Under the pieces are notes generated by a model, which ran no database searches, was not told where the DNA came from, and saw only the letters and a list, made by a program, of their open reading frames with translations. This document shows, one piece after another, positions 48,153 to 57,851 of a DNA stretch of 64,000 nt. Every line of letters begins with the position of its first letter. The stretch's first letter is position 1. The DNA lies in contig NC_018396.1 of assembly GCF_000208865.1 (NCBI RefSeq), forward strand, positions 1,512,630 through 1,576,629, given 5' to 3'. This DNA comes from Neospora caninum Liverpool. Its lineage: Eukaryota; Apicomplexa; Conoidasida; Eucoccidiorida; Sarcocystidae. Both the position numbers and the translations under genes were made by a program.

Positions 48153-49741
48153 CAAAGAAGATAGCGCCTAATACATGCGGAAGTTTCAGATTCAAAGAAA
48201 GGAGACCCCAGCTGACGAAAAACGGCAAGATTTGACAGAACGCAACTGGCGGTATCGACCTGCGTTGCCACAAGGATACAGTCGGGGATCACACTGGGCC
48301 AACCGTGGCGAGAACGGTCCCAACAGTATTTAATGTCTGCCTTCCGTGGCCTACTCGGCGCAAGTTTTCCCAGTGCAGGTTTTGAGACTGCATATCGCCA
48401 CGTCACGTAGCTTGTTGCTAGACAGGGCAACTAAAGCGTCACAAACTGCGGAATCAGGAGGAAAAAGAAGGCGATTTGCCGCGATATCTCAACGGACGAA
48501 AACGCTGGACGTCTCCTGCGCACCACGCAGCGGGTCAAATTTGCTCTCTCGATGCCGTGCGGTCAATGGAGTACATCTCTAAATTCCTTCAAAATTTATC
48601 TGTCGTATCCCCCGATGCCCGCCGGTCTTCGTCACTCCCGGAGGAACTCATTCCAGCAGCTGTATTGCGCTTGCATCCCCTACTTTCCGAGCCTCGTCGG
48701 TGACCCAGCGCCTACTTCAATCACACAGTATAGATTGAGTTCTTGCGCTGAATTCTTGGCTGAACATGCAGCCTTACAATCGACAGCTGCCGCCGTTTCG
48801 CAACATGGAGCCAGTGTAGTAGCTTTCGCGCTGCTACACAGCATCGACACCTGGTGCAAAACTACTGAGAGTTCAATTGACAGTCCAGCTCAGGAGGAAC
48901 CAGGATATCGTCCTGTGTGTGCTCAGAGAGGTAAGTCAGAGAAAAATTCCACATGCAGTTATCTACGAATCTCCACCTGGATTCGCGAATTCCCGTCGAT
49001 CTTCCTATCCGGAAGAATAGGCGCTAGCTAGCTTGCAGCTTTTGTATGAGTAAACCGGTGGGGGACGGGTGCACCCGCATGCAATACGTAACACTCGGCG
49101 GGGTTGCGTGTGATGCGAACAGCTGCTGCCCCGACAAGAAAAAAAGCGTAGAGCGGTCCGACATGAATGTGGTTCTGTGTTAATTTGAATTGTTTCATGT
49201 GCTGCATTTCTCTCCAGCTTGTGTGGAAGGCACTGCTGTTGTGAAATGGTGTCTTACCGCTGTTGATGTTGACCCCACATGTTACATGTGATCGTCCCAA
49301 AGAGTGTCAGAAGCATCTATTTCGTCCGTTGCCAGCCTCGGAGAGGAGGCGCTGATATTGCGGTATGAGCAACGTTCCTGTGTTGTTCAACCTTTTTTTC
49401 ACATTCTGTGTGCACTATCTGTTGCATCTGCTGGGGCGAAACAGGGTAGAGTGTTTGTTGCCGAGGAGCGTGACGACCGAAGATTGTCCAGGTGATTGTG
49501 TTGTACACTGTCAGGCACTTACGAAGACTCGTGATTGTCGATTGTCCCGGTGGGATGCCGCTGACGACAAATTTTGCATGCAACCACATATCAATTTCTG
49601 GGAGGTTCCTGTCCGTGAGTAAATTTCTGATCTTGTCCACGCCGCCGGTCAACCTCGTGTCGAGGCTAGAGACAGCCGAATTTGGAATCCATCTGTGCAG
49701 GAGAAACGCCAGGATCAGAACGAACCCCCCCGTCTTTCACC
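48153..49741. other. Divergent intergenic region
   Basis: About 1.6 kb between the divergent starts at 48152 (minus) and 49742 (plus), presumably two promoters and 5' UTRs. The longest frame (48552-49031, plus, 159 codons) has an ATG but no recognisable domain, and its composition resembles neighbouring noncoding sequence. No motif could be assigned as a promoter element. Confidence 0.5.
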
Positions 49742-50413
49742 ATGCGAGTCGCAGGATTAATGAAATCGTTGCTCCTGATCGCAGTGTTTGCTGTTCGTGG
49801 AACGAGGGCTGCTGATACGCAGGTGGGACCGAGCTTCCAGGCTGGTTCTCGATTGCGTCGCCTTGCTGGTGCTCCCCCTCCTGGGAATGCACCGTGGGCA
49901 GAGTACAACCAGTTTCTTGCTGAGATGTTCGAGGATCGATTTCCAGAGAGAGAGCCAACCCCATTGTTTGATGATTCTATTTTGGGTCGTCTTCTTCGGC
50001 AACGACCTTCTCCGACGCCCACTCGGCGGCCGGAAACCTTCAGCAGTGGAGAGCTCGGTTTACGAGTCCAAGCGTTGCTGAACAATCCACAGCATTTCCC
50101 AAAGTTGCAAGAACTCTTGGTTCAAGAGGCTGAGGCAGTCGAACGGCACATGTATAAACAAGCGCAGAAAAACGCTATGGATGCGCATCTTCAAAACGCT
50201 TCTCCGATTCAGGAAGTAGCTGATCAGCTGCGAGATCTTCCTGATCCCACTCCTACGATTCAGGAAGTAGCTGATCAGCTGCGAGATCTTCCTGATCCCA
50301 CTCCTCCGCCCCCGCCAACTCCAGAGGGCGGCAGAGGAGCGCGACTGGCACATCTACTTTTGCAGCTTTTAGAGGCGACAGAGGGTCGGCCGGGTCCGTT
50401 CCCGAAAAATTAA
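49742..50413 (+). CDS. Secreted dense-granule-like protein with TEXEL-like motif and tandem repeat
   Basis: Single-exon frame of 223 residues. Residues 1-23 form a classical signal peptide (MKSLLLIAVFAVRGTRA, with a likely cut before ADTQ). A basic stretch follows, with RRLAG at residues 39-43. This matches the RRLxx core of the Toxoplasma export element cleaved by ASP5 in dense-granule effectors, and its position soon after the signal peptide is typical. The remainder is acidic and Pro-rich with amphipathic helices (VQALLNNPQHFPKLQELLVQ). Two perfect tandem copies of IQEVADQLRDLPDPTPx follow, then a proline run and a Leu-rich end (ARLAHLLLQLLEATEG). No transmembrane segment occurs after the signal peptide. 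An ATG at 49760 would also leave a signal peptide. Export into the vacuole or host cell is inference; I do not recognise a named GRA protein. Confidence 0.75.
   Translation: MRVAGLMKSLLLIAVFAVRGTRAADTQVGPSFQAGSRLRRLAGAPPPGNAPWAEYNQFLAEMFEDRFPEREPTPLFDDSILGRLLRQRPSPTPTRRPETFSSGELGLRVQALLNNPQHFPKLQELLVQEAEAVERHMYKQAQKNAMDAHLQNASPIQEVADQLRDLPDPTPTIQEVADQLRDLPDPTPPPPPTPEGGRGARLAHLLLQLLEATEGRPGPFPKN
50205..50306 (+). repeat. 51-base tandem duplication in the coding region of the secreted protein
   Basis: Two adjacent 51-base units (50205-50255 and 50256-50306) differ only at their final codon position region (CCTAC versus CCTCC). Period 51 keeps frame and adds one 17-residue unit, IQEVADQLRDLPDPTPx. 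Near-identity at the DNA level points to a recent duplication. Confidence 0.95.
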
Positions 50414-51570
50414 AAAACCTAACCCCGTTCCTGTTTTCTGCAGTGCCTCCCCGCCTGGTAGAGCCCCTCACAGCATGCTAGTCTGAGGACGTTTTCTGCA
50501 AAGGGAGCAGAAGGATCAGTCTGTATGCAACTTTAGTGTACCCTGGTGGAGCGCGGATGCGGTACAGGAGCTCGTATTCTGGGTGTGAAATAGCGAACTG
50601 TGTTCCAATTGAGGGTCCGGCAATGGGAAGATTCCGAGTCTGTGGCCTCTACTCTCAGACTGTTCGGTAGTTAATTTAGTCGGGCCACCTTAAGCGACTT
50701 CCCGTGTTTTGCGCACCGCTTGTACGAAAGTCATCCAAAGCACGTGTCGTATCGGAGAGGAATCTCCCATGGAGGACAGACACAGGCGACGGCAATGGCC
50801 GGAGCTGATGGCACTGTGACACTTTTTTGGGGGGACACTTTTTTTGGGCGATGAGGCGCAGCAAACGAGGAAAGTTTCTTGTTGCGGGTGGACGGCGCCG
50901 GGATATGCCCCATTTGGGGGGTGAAGCGTCTGTGGGACGAAACGTGTAATCGCGGGAACTGATGTGCGTGGAATGAAGGGTCACCGGAACGGTAGCGTGC
51001 GCATGTGTTTTTTTTGCAATATTGTTGCCGGGGGGATGTTATAACACCAAAAGAGTGTTTTACGTGGCGCCAAACATTTATGACTCTTGGTGCATTAGAG
51101 TTGTCTGTGAGTTTGACGCGCATGTGCCAAAAACGCGAGAAACCTTAACGCCGTCAATACTGTGTGAACATGCATCAATCGGACCAGCTGCTGGCACCAC
51201 GCGGTCAGCCCACTGATGGTTATTGCCTGCTGGTCGAGCGGACGGTAGTCGGGCGTTCCCACTGTGATTTAATTAATGCTAAACGAATGTTCTTTTGCCA
51301 AACGTAACCATAGGCACCGAGAAACACCAAATTCGGTTTAGTGGCTCGACTCATCAAAACCGCTCTTAACAATAAAGGGATTTTCTCATCAGCGCCCCCC
51401 ACGTGAGGGGACCATAAATGGCGTATAAACGCTTTCAGTGGAGTGTTGGGCTAATTGCGAATTCGTGTGTAATTCGCGTGTGCCTGAACTGTTTCCATGG
51501 AAAAGACGTACGGGAATTCGGAAGGCTTGTCAACAGATAACTGGTTCCCGACGGAATCGCAACGCCTCGC
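50414..51570. other. Convergent intergenic region (3' UTRs)
   Basis: About 1.16 kb lies between the stops of the plus-strand secreted-protein gene and the minus-strand signal-anchor gene. Only short frames occur. If the alternative splice donor at the end of the minus-strand gene is used, a terminal exon could lie within 51435-51540. Confidence 0.5.
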
Positions 51571-52419
51571 TCACCACTCGGCTGGCCCAGAACGAGACGC
51601 TGCTGGGTCTTGCGTTTTGGACGAGGATTCGGCACCCGGATATGACGAGGGCCTCCGTCTCTCGGTTGCGCCGTGGTGTGCCGTTGAGAAGGGGCGAGCT
51701 GAACCGAGCCGAAGTCCGGTAGGCGAACCAGAACCAACAGGTGTCGACTGCGTCGCGATGTCCCTGCTTGAAATCGTGGGACGAACCATACCGGGGCGGA
51801 AACGGCCTCCTTCCCAGTCGTCTTGAAACACAGACGATGAAATGGATCCGATTGCCAATTTGGGGGGAACCGACATGAACGGCGTTCCGCGCGGGCGCGA
51901 CAAAGCAACTTGCTTCCTGATCTTATCATACACGGAGTCTTCCTCCTCCTCGCTGAGCGTGGGTGAGTTCATTAAAGCTACCAATCTGGGGCTCATAGCC
52001 CCCAAATCTGCTGGCTCCTTTCTCGGCGGTGGATTCTGAGCGTCCCGTGGACTGGCCGGTTCAAGTCTGAAGCGGCTTGTAGGTAACGCGTCTCTCGTAC
52101 TTTCCGATTCTTCGGCACAGAAGCACATACAAGCATACAGACTGAAAACCACGGCGAAGCACACCACTGAATCAAAGAAAATCTTCCTTGTAGTTTTGAA
52201 ACGGCGAACAGTTGCTCTGGGTGCACTCCAGGAAGCATAACCTTTTCTGACTGCGAAACTGTCGTTGCTGAATAACCTGAGGCCAGCCCTAGGAAACGGG
52301 GCATGGTAAGAGGCACCCAGTCCCCGTAATCTCTCCAACCGGTCCCCCCCGTGCTGGGGGGTGACGGCCCAGGAAAGCATCTCGATAGAGCGCAGTTGTT
52401 GCTGACACATTGTCGTCAT
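51571..52419 (-). CDS. Small signal-anchor (single-pass) protein, possibly secretory
   Basis: Minus-strand frame of 282 residues from the ATG at 52419 (a second ATG at 52410). Residues 1-79 are hydrophilic and basic, ending RRFKTTRK. A single hydrophobic segment follows at about 80-102 (IFFDSVVCFAVVFSLYACMC), ending CFCAEES like a signal-peptide cleavage region. The rest is Ser/Pro/Arg-rich with one acidic helix (SPTLSEEEEDSVYDKIRK). A long N-terminal extension before the hydrophobic segment is seen in some coccidian secretory and dense-granule proteins, so it could be a recessed signal peptide or a type II anchor. No RRL motif is present. Just before the stop, GAGTG|GTGAGCG is a strong donor, so the true C-terminus may differ. 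I recognise no family. Confidence 0.58.
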   Translation of the reverse strand: MTTMCQQQLRSIEMLSWAVTPQHGGDRLERLRGLGASYHAPFPRAGLRLFSNDSFAVRKGYASWSAPRATVRRFKTTRKIFFDSVVCFAVVFSLYACMCFCAEESESTRDALPTSRFRLEPASPRDAQNPPPRKEPADLGAMSPRLVALMNSPTLSEEEEDSVYDKIRKQVALSRPRGTPFMSVPPKLAIGSISSSVFQDDWEGGRFRPGMVRPTISSRDIATQSTPVGSGSPTGLRLGSARPFSTAHHGATERRRPSSYPGAESSSKTQDPAASRSGPAEW

Positions 52420-54298
52420 GCTGTCATTTGCCAGAGTAAGACAGAAGGCTTAGTTGTGGGAACAATGTACAAAGATTCAGGCGAAAAACGCGTCCGGTGT
52501 AGGAAGAAAAAACGGCAGTATCGGACGTTCCCCCAGGCGGCGCACGGTTAGTGCCTTCTGGGACGCGTGGAGTCTGTTTGCGACGCGGTTACGCGACGCG
52601 AGGTGTTTCGTGTGTCGAGACGCTTCGCTCCATGGGTGCATGAATCGCTCGACCACGGGTGGGCCATTTCTGGCGGCAACTCGAAGAGCAACTTCTTGTC
52701 TTCCAGCTTGTGTTCGCGACGCCGCCGGTGAGTGTTGTCCCCCTGAAAGTGACTCGGAAAAAACCCGAAATAGCGGCGTGCTGGACACCCCCATTTCGCT
52801 AGAAACGGTAGATCCGAGGGAGGCAGATGCTTGGTACGTCCAAGGAAGACAGGGCGCAGAATGGGGAGAGATTGCTGGCATAGAGTACCATTCTGTTACG
52901 AGCAATTCGGTGGGACAGCTGGTGGCGTGCTCGGTACCGCGAGTCAGGGGACTGTCCAAAGTTTCAGAAACGAGCAATAAAAGGGGCTTCATGTATCCAG
53001 CGCGGAACAGAAGGTGACAGCCAGAAGATAGGTGTAATTTGACTCTAAGCTGGCAGCCTACAGCCTATGCATCCCTCGTAGGGATCTGCCGTTCCCGTTG
53101 TATTTGGCAGTTTATTGAATAGTCACCGTTTATTCGTTGTTTGCTAGTTACATGGCATACACTGAGCTGCTTTTTTCTTGCCAAAAGATGATGCGAACAG
53201 ACCTCGGTAGAACAGAACATATCTCTCATCGTCGGCCAACCCAGTGGGTAGCACCGGCTCTACGCTAGAGCTCCACGGGATCATAAACGACGACCCAAAG
53301 AAATGCCACCAGCTCTAGTTAATTCCCCTGAGAACTCTAAGGCTTCAAAAGTAGCGTGAATTGATTTCCATTATTGCCATCTAAACGCCCAGACGCGTTT
53401 CGCCGCGATTTGCCGAAGAGAAACCGTAGACCAAACAAAGTAGGGTAAGGACTGTCGCAATTGAGGAAGATAAAATGGACAGCGGTGGATTATAGATCCT
53501 TTTTCTCGAAGGCACCTTCGCTTTTAACATGCATGAAGGAAACGAATCGTAGTGGGTACAGGCAGCGAAACTCATGCTGCATGCCGACATCACAACACCG
53601 ACTTCATTCCGGAGCAGCTGCGTGCCGCTATGTAGAGGGACGTTAAGCATCAGTGTTAATCGATTTCGTTTTCTCTATACACGCATGCAGTCTGACCACT
53701 ACTTGTCACGTGGTGACTCCTCACGGTACAAGTCGAACCTTGGCAGTAGAATTTCAGTCTACCCGCACAGTCTGCCCTGACCCACGCGTGGCGGGCATAC
53801 TGCGGAGATCTACCGAGTGTGTATGGGGGCCATGGAGGCGACGGTACGAGACATGTGTGGTGCCGCTACCACTCGTCGAGCATGAACTGGAAACTGTTGT
53901 TCCTAAGTTATCTGTTTTGAAGAACCATGGGGACAACGCCGCACCACAACCACCAGCCATGGATCGAAAACGAGGACCCTGCCTTCCGAGTGCATCCAGG
54001 GCAGAACCAATGGCACGCGACCTTGCGGGCACTTTATACCACACTGGAAATGTTCGCCGAAGCAAAGTACTGCGCAGAATTCTTGCACGTCTGTTGCTTC
54101 TGGATGTCCAAATGTAGAAACCACAAGGTAAGATTTGACCTGGATACTTATCTGGTACGCTCTGTTGAACGGTGGAACCGAAAGTATGCCCGCACGCGTC
54201 GGAGTGAACCAGTATCGTCTGAGTCTTTTATCAATCTTCCTCCGTCGACAAATTCTTCGCACACAGAGAGCCGCAGGAAAGGCATACTCCTGGCAACA
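52420..54298. other. Intergenic region with overlapping open frames of doubtful status
   Basis: About 1.9 kb between two minus-strand genes. At 52.45-53.02 kb frames of 187 codons (plus, non-ATG start) and 171 codons (minus, ATG) overlap; at most one can be real and neither has a recognisable domain. From 53.02 to 54.30 kb only short frames occur. Confidence 0.45.
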
Positions 54299-56175
54299 TC
54301 AGAAAGCACGGTTTTCACGGTACTTGTGCGTTTTGCTTCTCCGCCGTACAGAGCGGCCGCTTTTGCCGCCCCCTCCACGGCACCGGCCTTTCGTGTACCC
54401 GGAAGATTCACTGGAGTCGGCAAAAGCTCGTTCAAAACACTTTGCTTCACCGAGTCTGCGTCGAAAGGCTTCTTCGAGTTCTCTGCTCTCCCGCCACCAA
54501 AAATTAAGCGGCGGGCTCTCTGACGCACCCTCATGGAAAGCCTGTCGCTCAGGATGCGGTTGGTGAGCAGAGGGAAGGAAGTACGGAGAGAAGTTGCGAA
54601 CGCGCCTACCCAGATCTGTTTCATACTGATGTTTTCGCAGGTTGTGTCGGTAGCACGCGTAGAAGGGATCCCGGCGAGATGCCACCTTGAGAAACACTTT
54701 CCACGGAAGTCCCCAGTCACGGATGGCGGGCTGATCCTGGTAATAATACATGACTTGCCGCATCCGTTCTCCCATGTGTGAACGCAGCTCTTGCGGCGGG
54801 GTCCGCAAGATGTAGGCATCGAAACCCCCCATGTCGTCCATCGCGTGTAGCGCGGAGGTCGTTACGCGTACATTTGGAATGCTCACGTTCAACAAGCTAG
54901 AAGTAAAAGTACGGCGAAACACATTCGGCTGCGAAAAAGCGGGCACACGCACCAGAGAAGCGACAAGTTGGACAGCAGCCAAAATGGACATTTGGAAAGA
55001 GAGAACCACGGCAACACGAGTTCCAATCGCAGAGCATCTCCCGCGTCTAGCAAACACAGCCACTTATAGATCTGATTCCTTCGCGGCCTCTCACAGTTCC
55101 CTTCAAATATCCGACGTTCCCGCATCGGAACTCCCGTCTGTCGATACACGGAGAACTGCCACGAGGCCGCATTTCCTGACCCCCCCGAAAAGACGTAAGT
55201 TCACACCCATATGGTAGTGATGCGTAAGCAGAAGGGATGTAAAAGCCGGGTAAGGACATGGCCCGCGGGATGCACTGTACTGCGGGTGCGAATGCAACAT
55301 CTCCAGTGGCACTCCCCTGTGCTGTCGAGCTCCACGAGCTCGCGCAGAGATAGAAAAGCACGACTCTATGGCACCTGCTAGCACGCAACGGATTTCACGT
55401 AGCGAGTGTCTCGACAGTTCTTGTCTCCTCGGGTCAGCAACACCCAGTCAGGCTCCAATGCTGGCCTGGCTCCAAGGCAAACCACTTTTCATTTTGTGTC
55501 TTGAAACCGTGCCGTATCTCTAGCGATCCGCCCACCCCTCTGTTCGCACAGGCCACACACCTAGTATGTCGAGTTTTCATTGCGTCAACGTGACTCTATA
55601 TGAACTGCGGATGCAAAGCAACGCGTCCACTTCAGTCCGTCGCCTTCGCGTGGACACTATAGAGAGAGGCTGCGCAGAGAAGCGGAACAGCAGGCTCTGC
55701 TGCCATGTAGAGTCTGAGCACTAGACCGACTCTTACAGGTGAAACAGTCAAGTAGTACGCGGACACAAAAGCGTGAAACGGCACACAAACACGACTCGTG
55801 GGCAGATGTCTTCTCGACGTGAAGCGGGTATTTGCTCGTATCCACTGGCGCGTGTTTCTGGTGATCGTATCCGGATAATTCGCAACTTCTCTAAACCCCG
55901 CTGAGCGAGTTGGATCGTCCCGACAGCTTGTTTCCGACCCCAGCGTTGTGCCTCACCTTGAGTTTCCGTCTCGTACGTCGCATTGAGAAAGTCCTCTTCG
56001 TGTGGTAGTTGAAATCTTCGTCATGATATAACCCGGTCTGAGACGCAGCCGACGGTTCCCTGCCATACGCCTTCACAGGGATCGGAGGAATGACTTGCCA
56101 CTTTTTGAACCCTCGGCGTGCACCGCGCCCCACCAGGCGCAGGTATTTTCCCCATAAGTTAAGATTCTTCGGCAT
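54299..56175 (-). CDS. Organellar (probably mitochondrial) ribosomal protein bL28
   Basis: Two exons, 55957-56175 and 54299-54928, joined CTCAAG|GTGAGG to TTTTCGCAG|CCGAAT at a codon boundary; 282 residues. bL28 is a component of the bacterial-type large ribosomal subunit. The conserved core spans the junction: ARRGF near 19-23, GLYHDEDFNYHTKRTFSMRR, RTRRKLK joined to PNVF (family pattern RRxWKPNV), then VRVTTSALHAMDDMGGFDAY (family pattern VTTxALRTIDKxGGLDxYLL). Residues ~120-175 continue with a charged helix and RDWGLPWKVFLKVASRRDP. The last ~100 residues are a basic, probably disordered extension. The ATG at 56175 has a good context (AGCAAAATG). The N-terminus lacks an obvious ER signal peptide, so I favour the mitochondrion over the apicoplast. 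The spliced match makes the assignment firm. Confidence 0.88.
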
Positions 56176-57851
56176 TTTGCTTTAGCATCTTCAGTCGCCC
56201 GCTCCCCCGCAAATGCCAACACCAAAAAGCCTTGGAAAGCTGGAAAGGGCAAGAGTGTGCGGGAGAGTCGTTTTCTGCCAATGCACAATTAAAGCCATTC
56301 AGCGGGAACCTTCGCTCCGATATGTTGGAACTCCGGGGGTCTCCACGGGCGCGTCTCCTTGTCGTCAGTTGCGGCGTTGCCGCGTCACTCCGACAGCCGC
56401 TGGGAAGAAAGGCCACATGCTCCACCCAGATTCGACTTGGTTTCGAGACAAACGAAGATTGAGTCAAGCAAGTAGGCGCAACGCAGCGATCTCTCAATCA
56501 CCAGTGCTCAAGGTCTCGGGCGTCACAAAGGGAGACGGGGCATGAACCCACTGTATGTAGTCGGTGTATGCGGCGGCTGTGGTGCATGTACATTCTGACA
56601 AAGAACGCCTGATAAAACAGGCGGAAAGACACAGCTGCAGGCCACCCTGCAACGAGCATCCCCGTCCGAACCCCGCGAAAACGAGCGCAGCGTTTACCGA
56701 CAACGCGCCAGGGTAAGCGCTAACAGACTTGAAATGCGCAGAATGTTACACAGGAAGCTTGAGGACTTGAGAAAAAAGTCGAGTGATCTATCTCCGATGG
56801 CCATTCCGTCTAAAACTGCAAGCTTTAGAGAAGGTGGAACAGCTGCAGGCCATCTCCTAGGTACTGATGTAGAAGACCAACGGATTTTTTCGGGGCTGCA
56901 TGCAAGGAGAAACGTGACAGTTTGCTGGTTGAGGGCGGGACAGCAACTTCACCCGTAACACTGGTACCGGTTAAACCATCTTTGCTTCAGTAAGAAAGTA
57001 TACTAAAGCTCACCAGTGAGCAACGCTTGTGTGGAGTGTCGTCGTCCGGGAAGAAGAGCTTATTTTCCTCGTTGCTCCCGGTGTGCAGTTTTCTCTTCAA
57101 ACCGTTCCCCTCCTTGCCTACATGCATGCATGTACACGCCTCGCAATTCGCTTTCTTGCCTGTCTCTAGGGATTCCTCCACCAAAACAGAACTGCCGTTG
57201 TCTCTTCAAGCGCATATCGTCTCAAATGGGCGTCTGAACTGGCCGTTCAAGCTACGAAGAAAATCTCTTCTCTGCACGCAACAAACACACACCTGGGTCG
57301 TCTTCCTGTTTCACATCGGCGTCTGGTTGAACGTACCGGTGAGAGACTCCTGCTCCTTCGAAAGCGCAAGCAACTTTTTCTCAGCTGAAGCTGGAAGCGG
57401 GCTGCGTCTTTGTCCGGACTTTCCACTGTCTGATTCCACCTTGTCGTCTCCGTTTCCCGCGTTTTTCCCCCGCACTCTGCCTTTGCCTAACTTGCCAAAC
57501 ACATCCGCGCCAGGCCGCGCCCCTTTTTTTCAGATCGGTTTGCCTCCTTCCTCTTTTTCCGCCAGGAGTTAGTTCCTCTTCACTCCTATCACATCGCACG
57601 TGCATCTCGAGTTCGCAAACCAGTCCGGTTCCTCACCGGATGCAGCTGCTGCGAAATCCTGAACGTGCCCGCGGCTCAGAGACTTCCTGCTGAGAGTGGG
57701 CGGCGCTTTTCGACTCTCCGAGAGTGCATCCTGGGCGAGACAGAAGAAGGCCTGAAGCCGAATTCTTTGCAGGCCAACTCCTGCAGAGAGTTGACAGACC
57801 AGGCGCACTGCGCCGAAGATTGTGTGGCAATAATCCTTCAACCTCGCCCCG
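56176..57851. other. Divergent promoter region between bL28 and the TMEM147 homologue
   Basis: About 1.7 kb separates the divergent ATGs at 56175 and 57852. It contains no supported exon. The right part (57.0-57.6 kb) is pyrimidine-rich and holds a TGCATGCA palindrome. Confidence 0.6.
57123..57130. promoter_or_regulatory. TGCATGCA palindrome (possible ApiAP2-type site)
   Basis: A perfect 8-base palindrome, extended to ACATGCATGCATGT at 57120-57133, lies ~720 bases upstream of the TMEM147-homologue ATG within the divergent spacer. TGCATGC(A) is a known over-represented coccidian promoter motif and ApiAP2 target. Function at this copy is inference; similar GCATGC elements also occur in introns of the window. 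Confidence 0.45.

Noticed and set aside
52454..53017. Overlapping plus (187 codons) and minus (171 codons) frames
   Set aside because: Both cannot be real. The plus frame lacks an ATG start, though a donor-like CCG|GTGAGTG lies near 52,732. Neither has a domain. Kept only as a note in the spacer entry.
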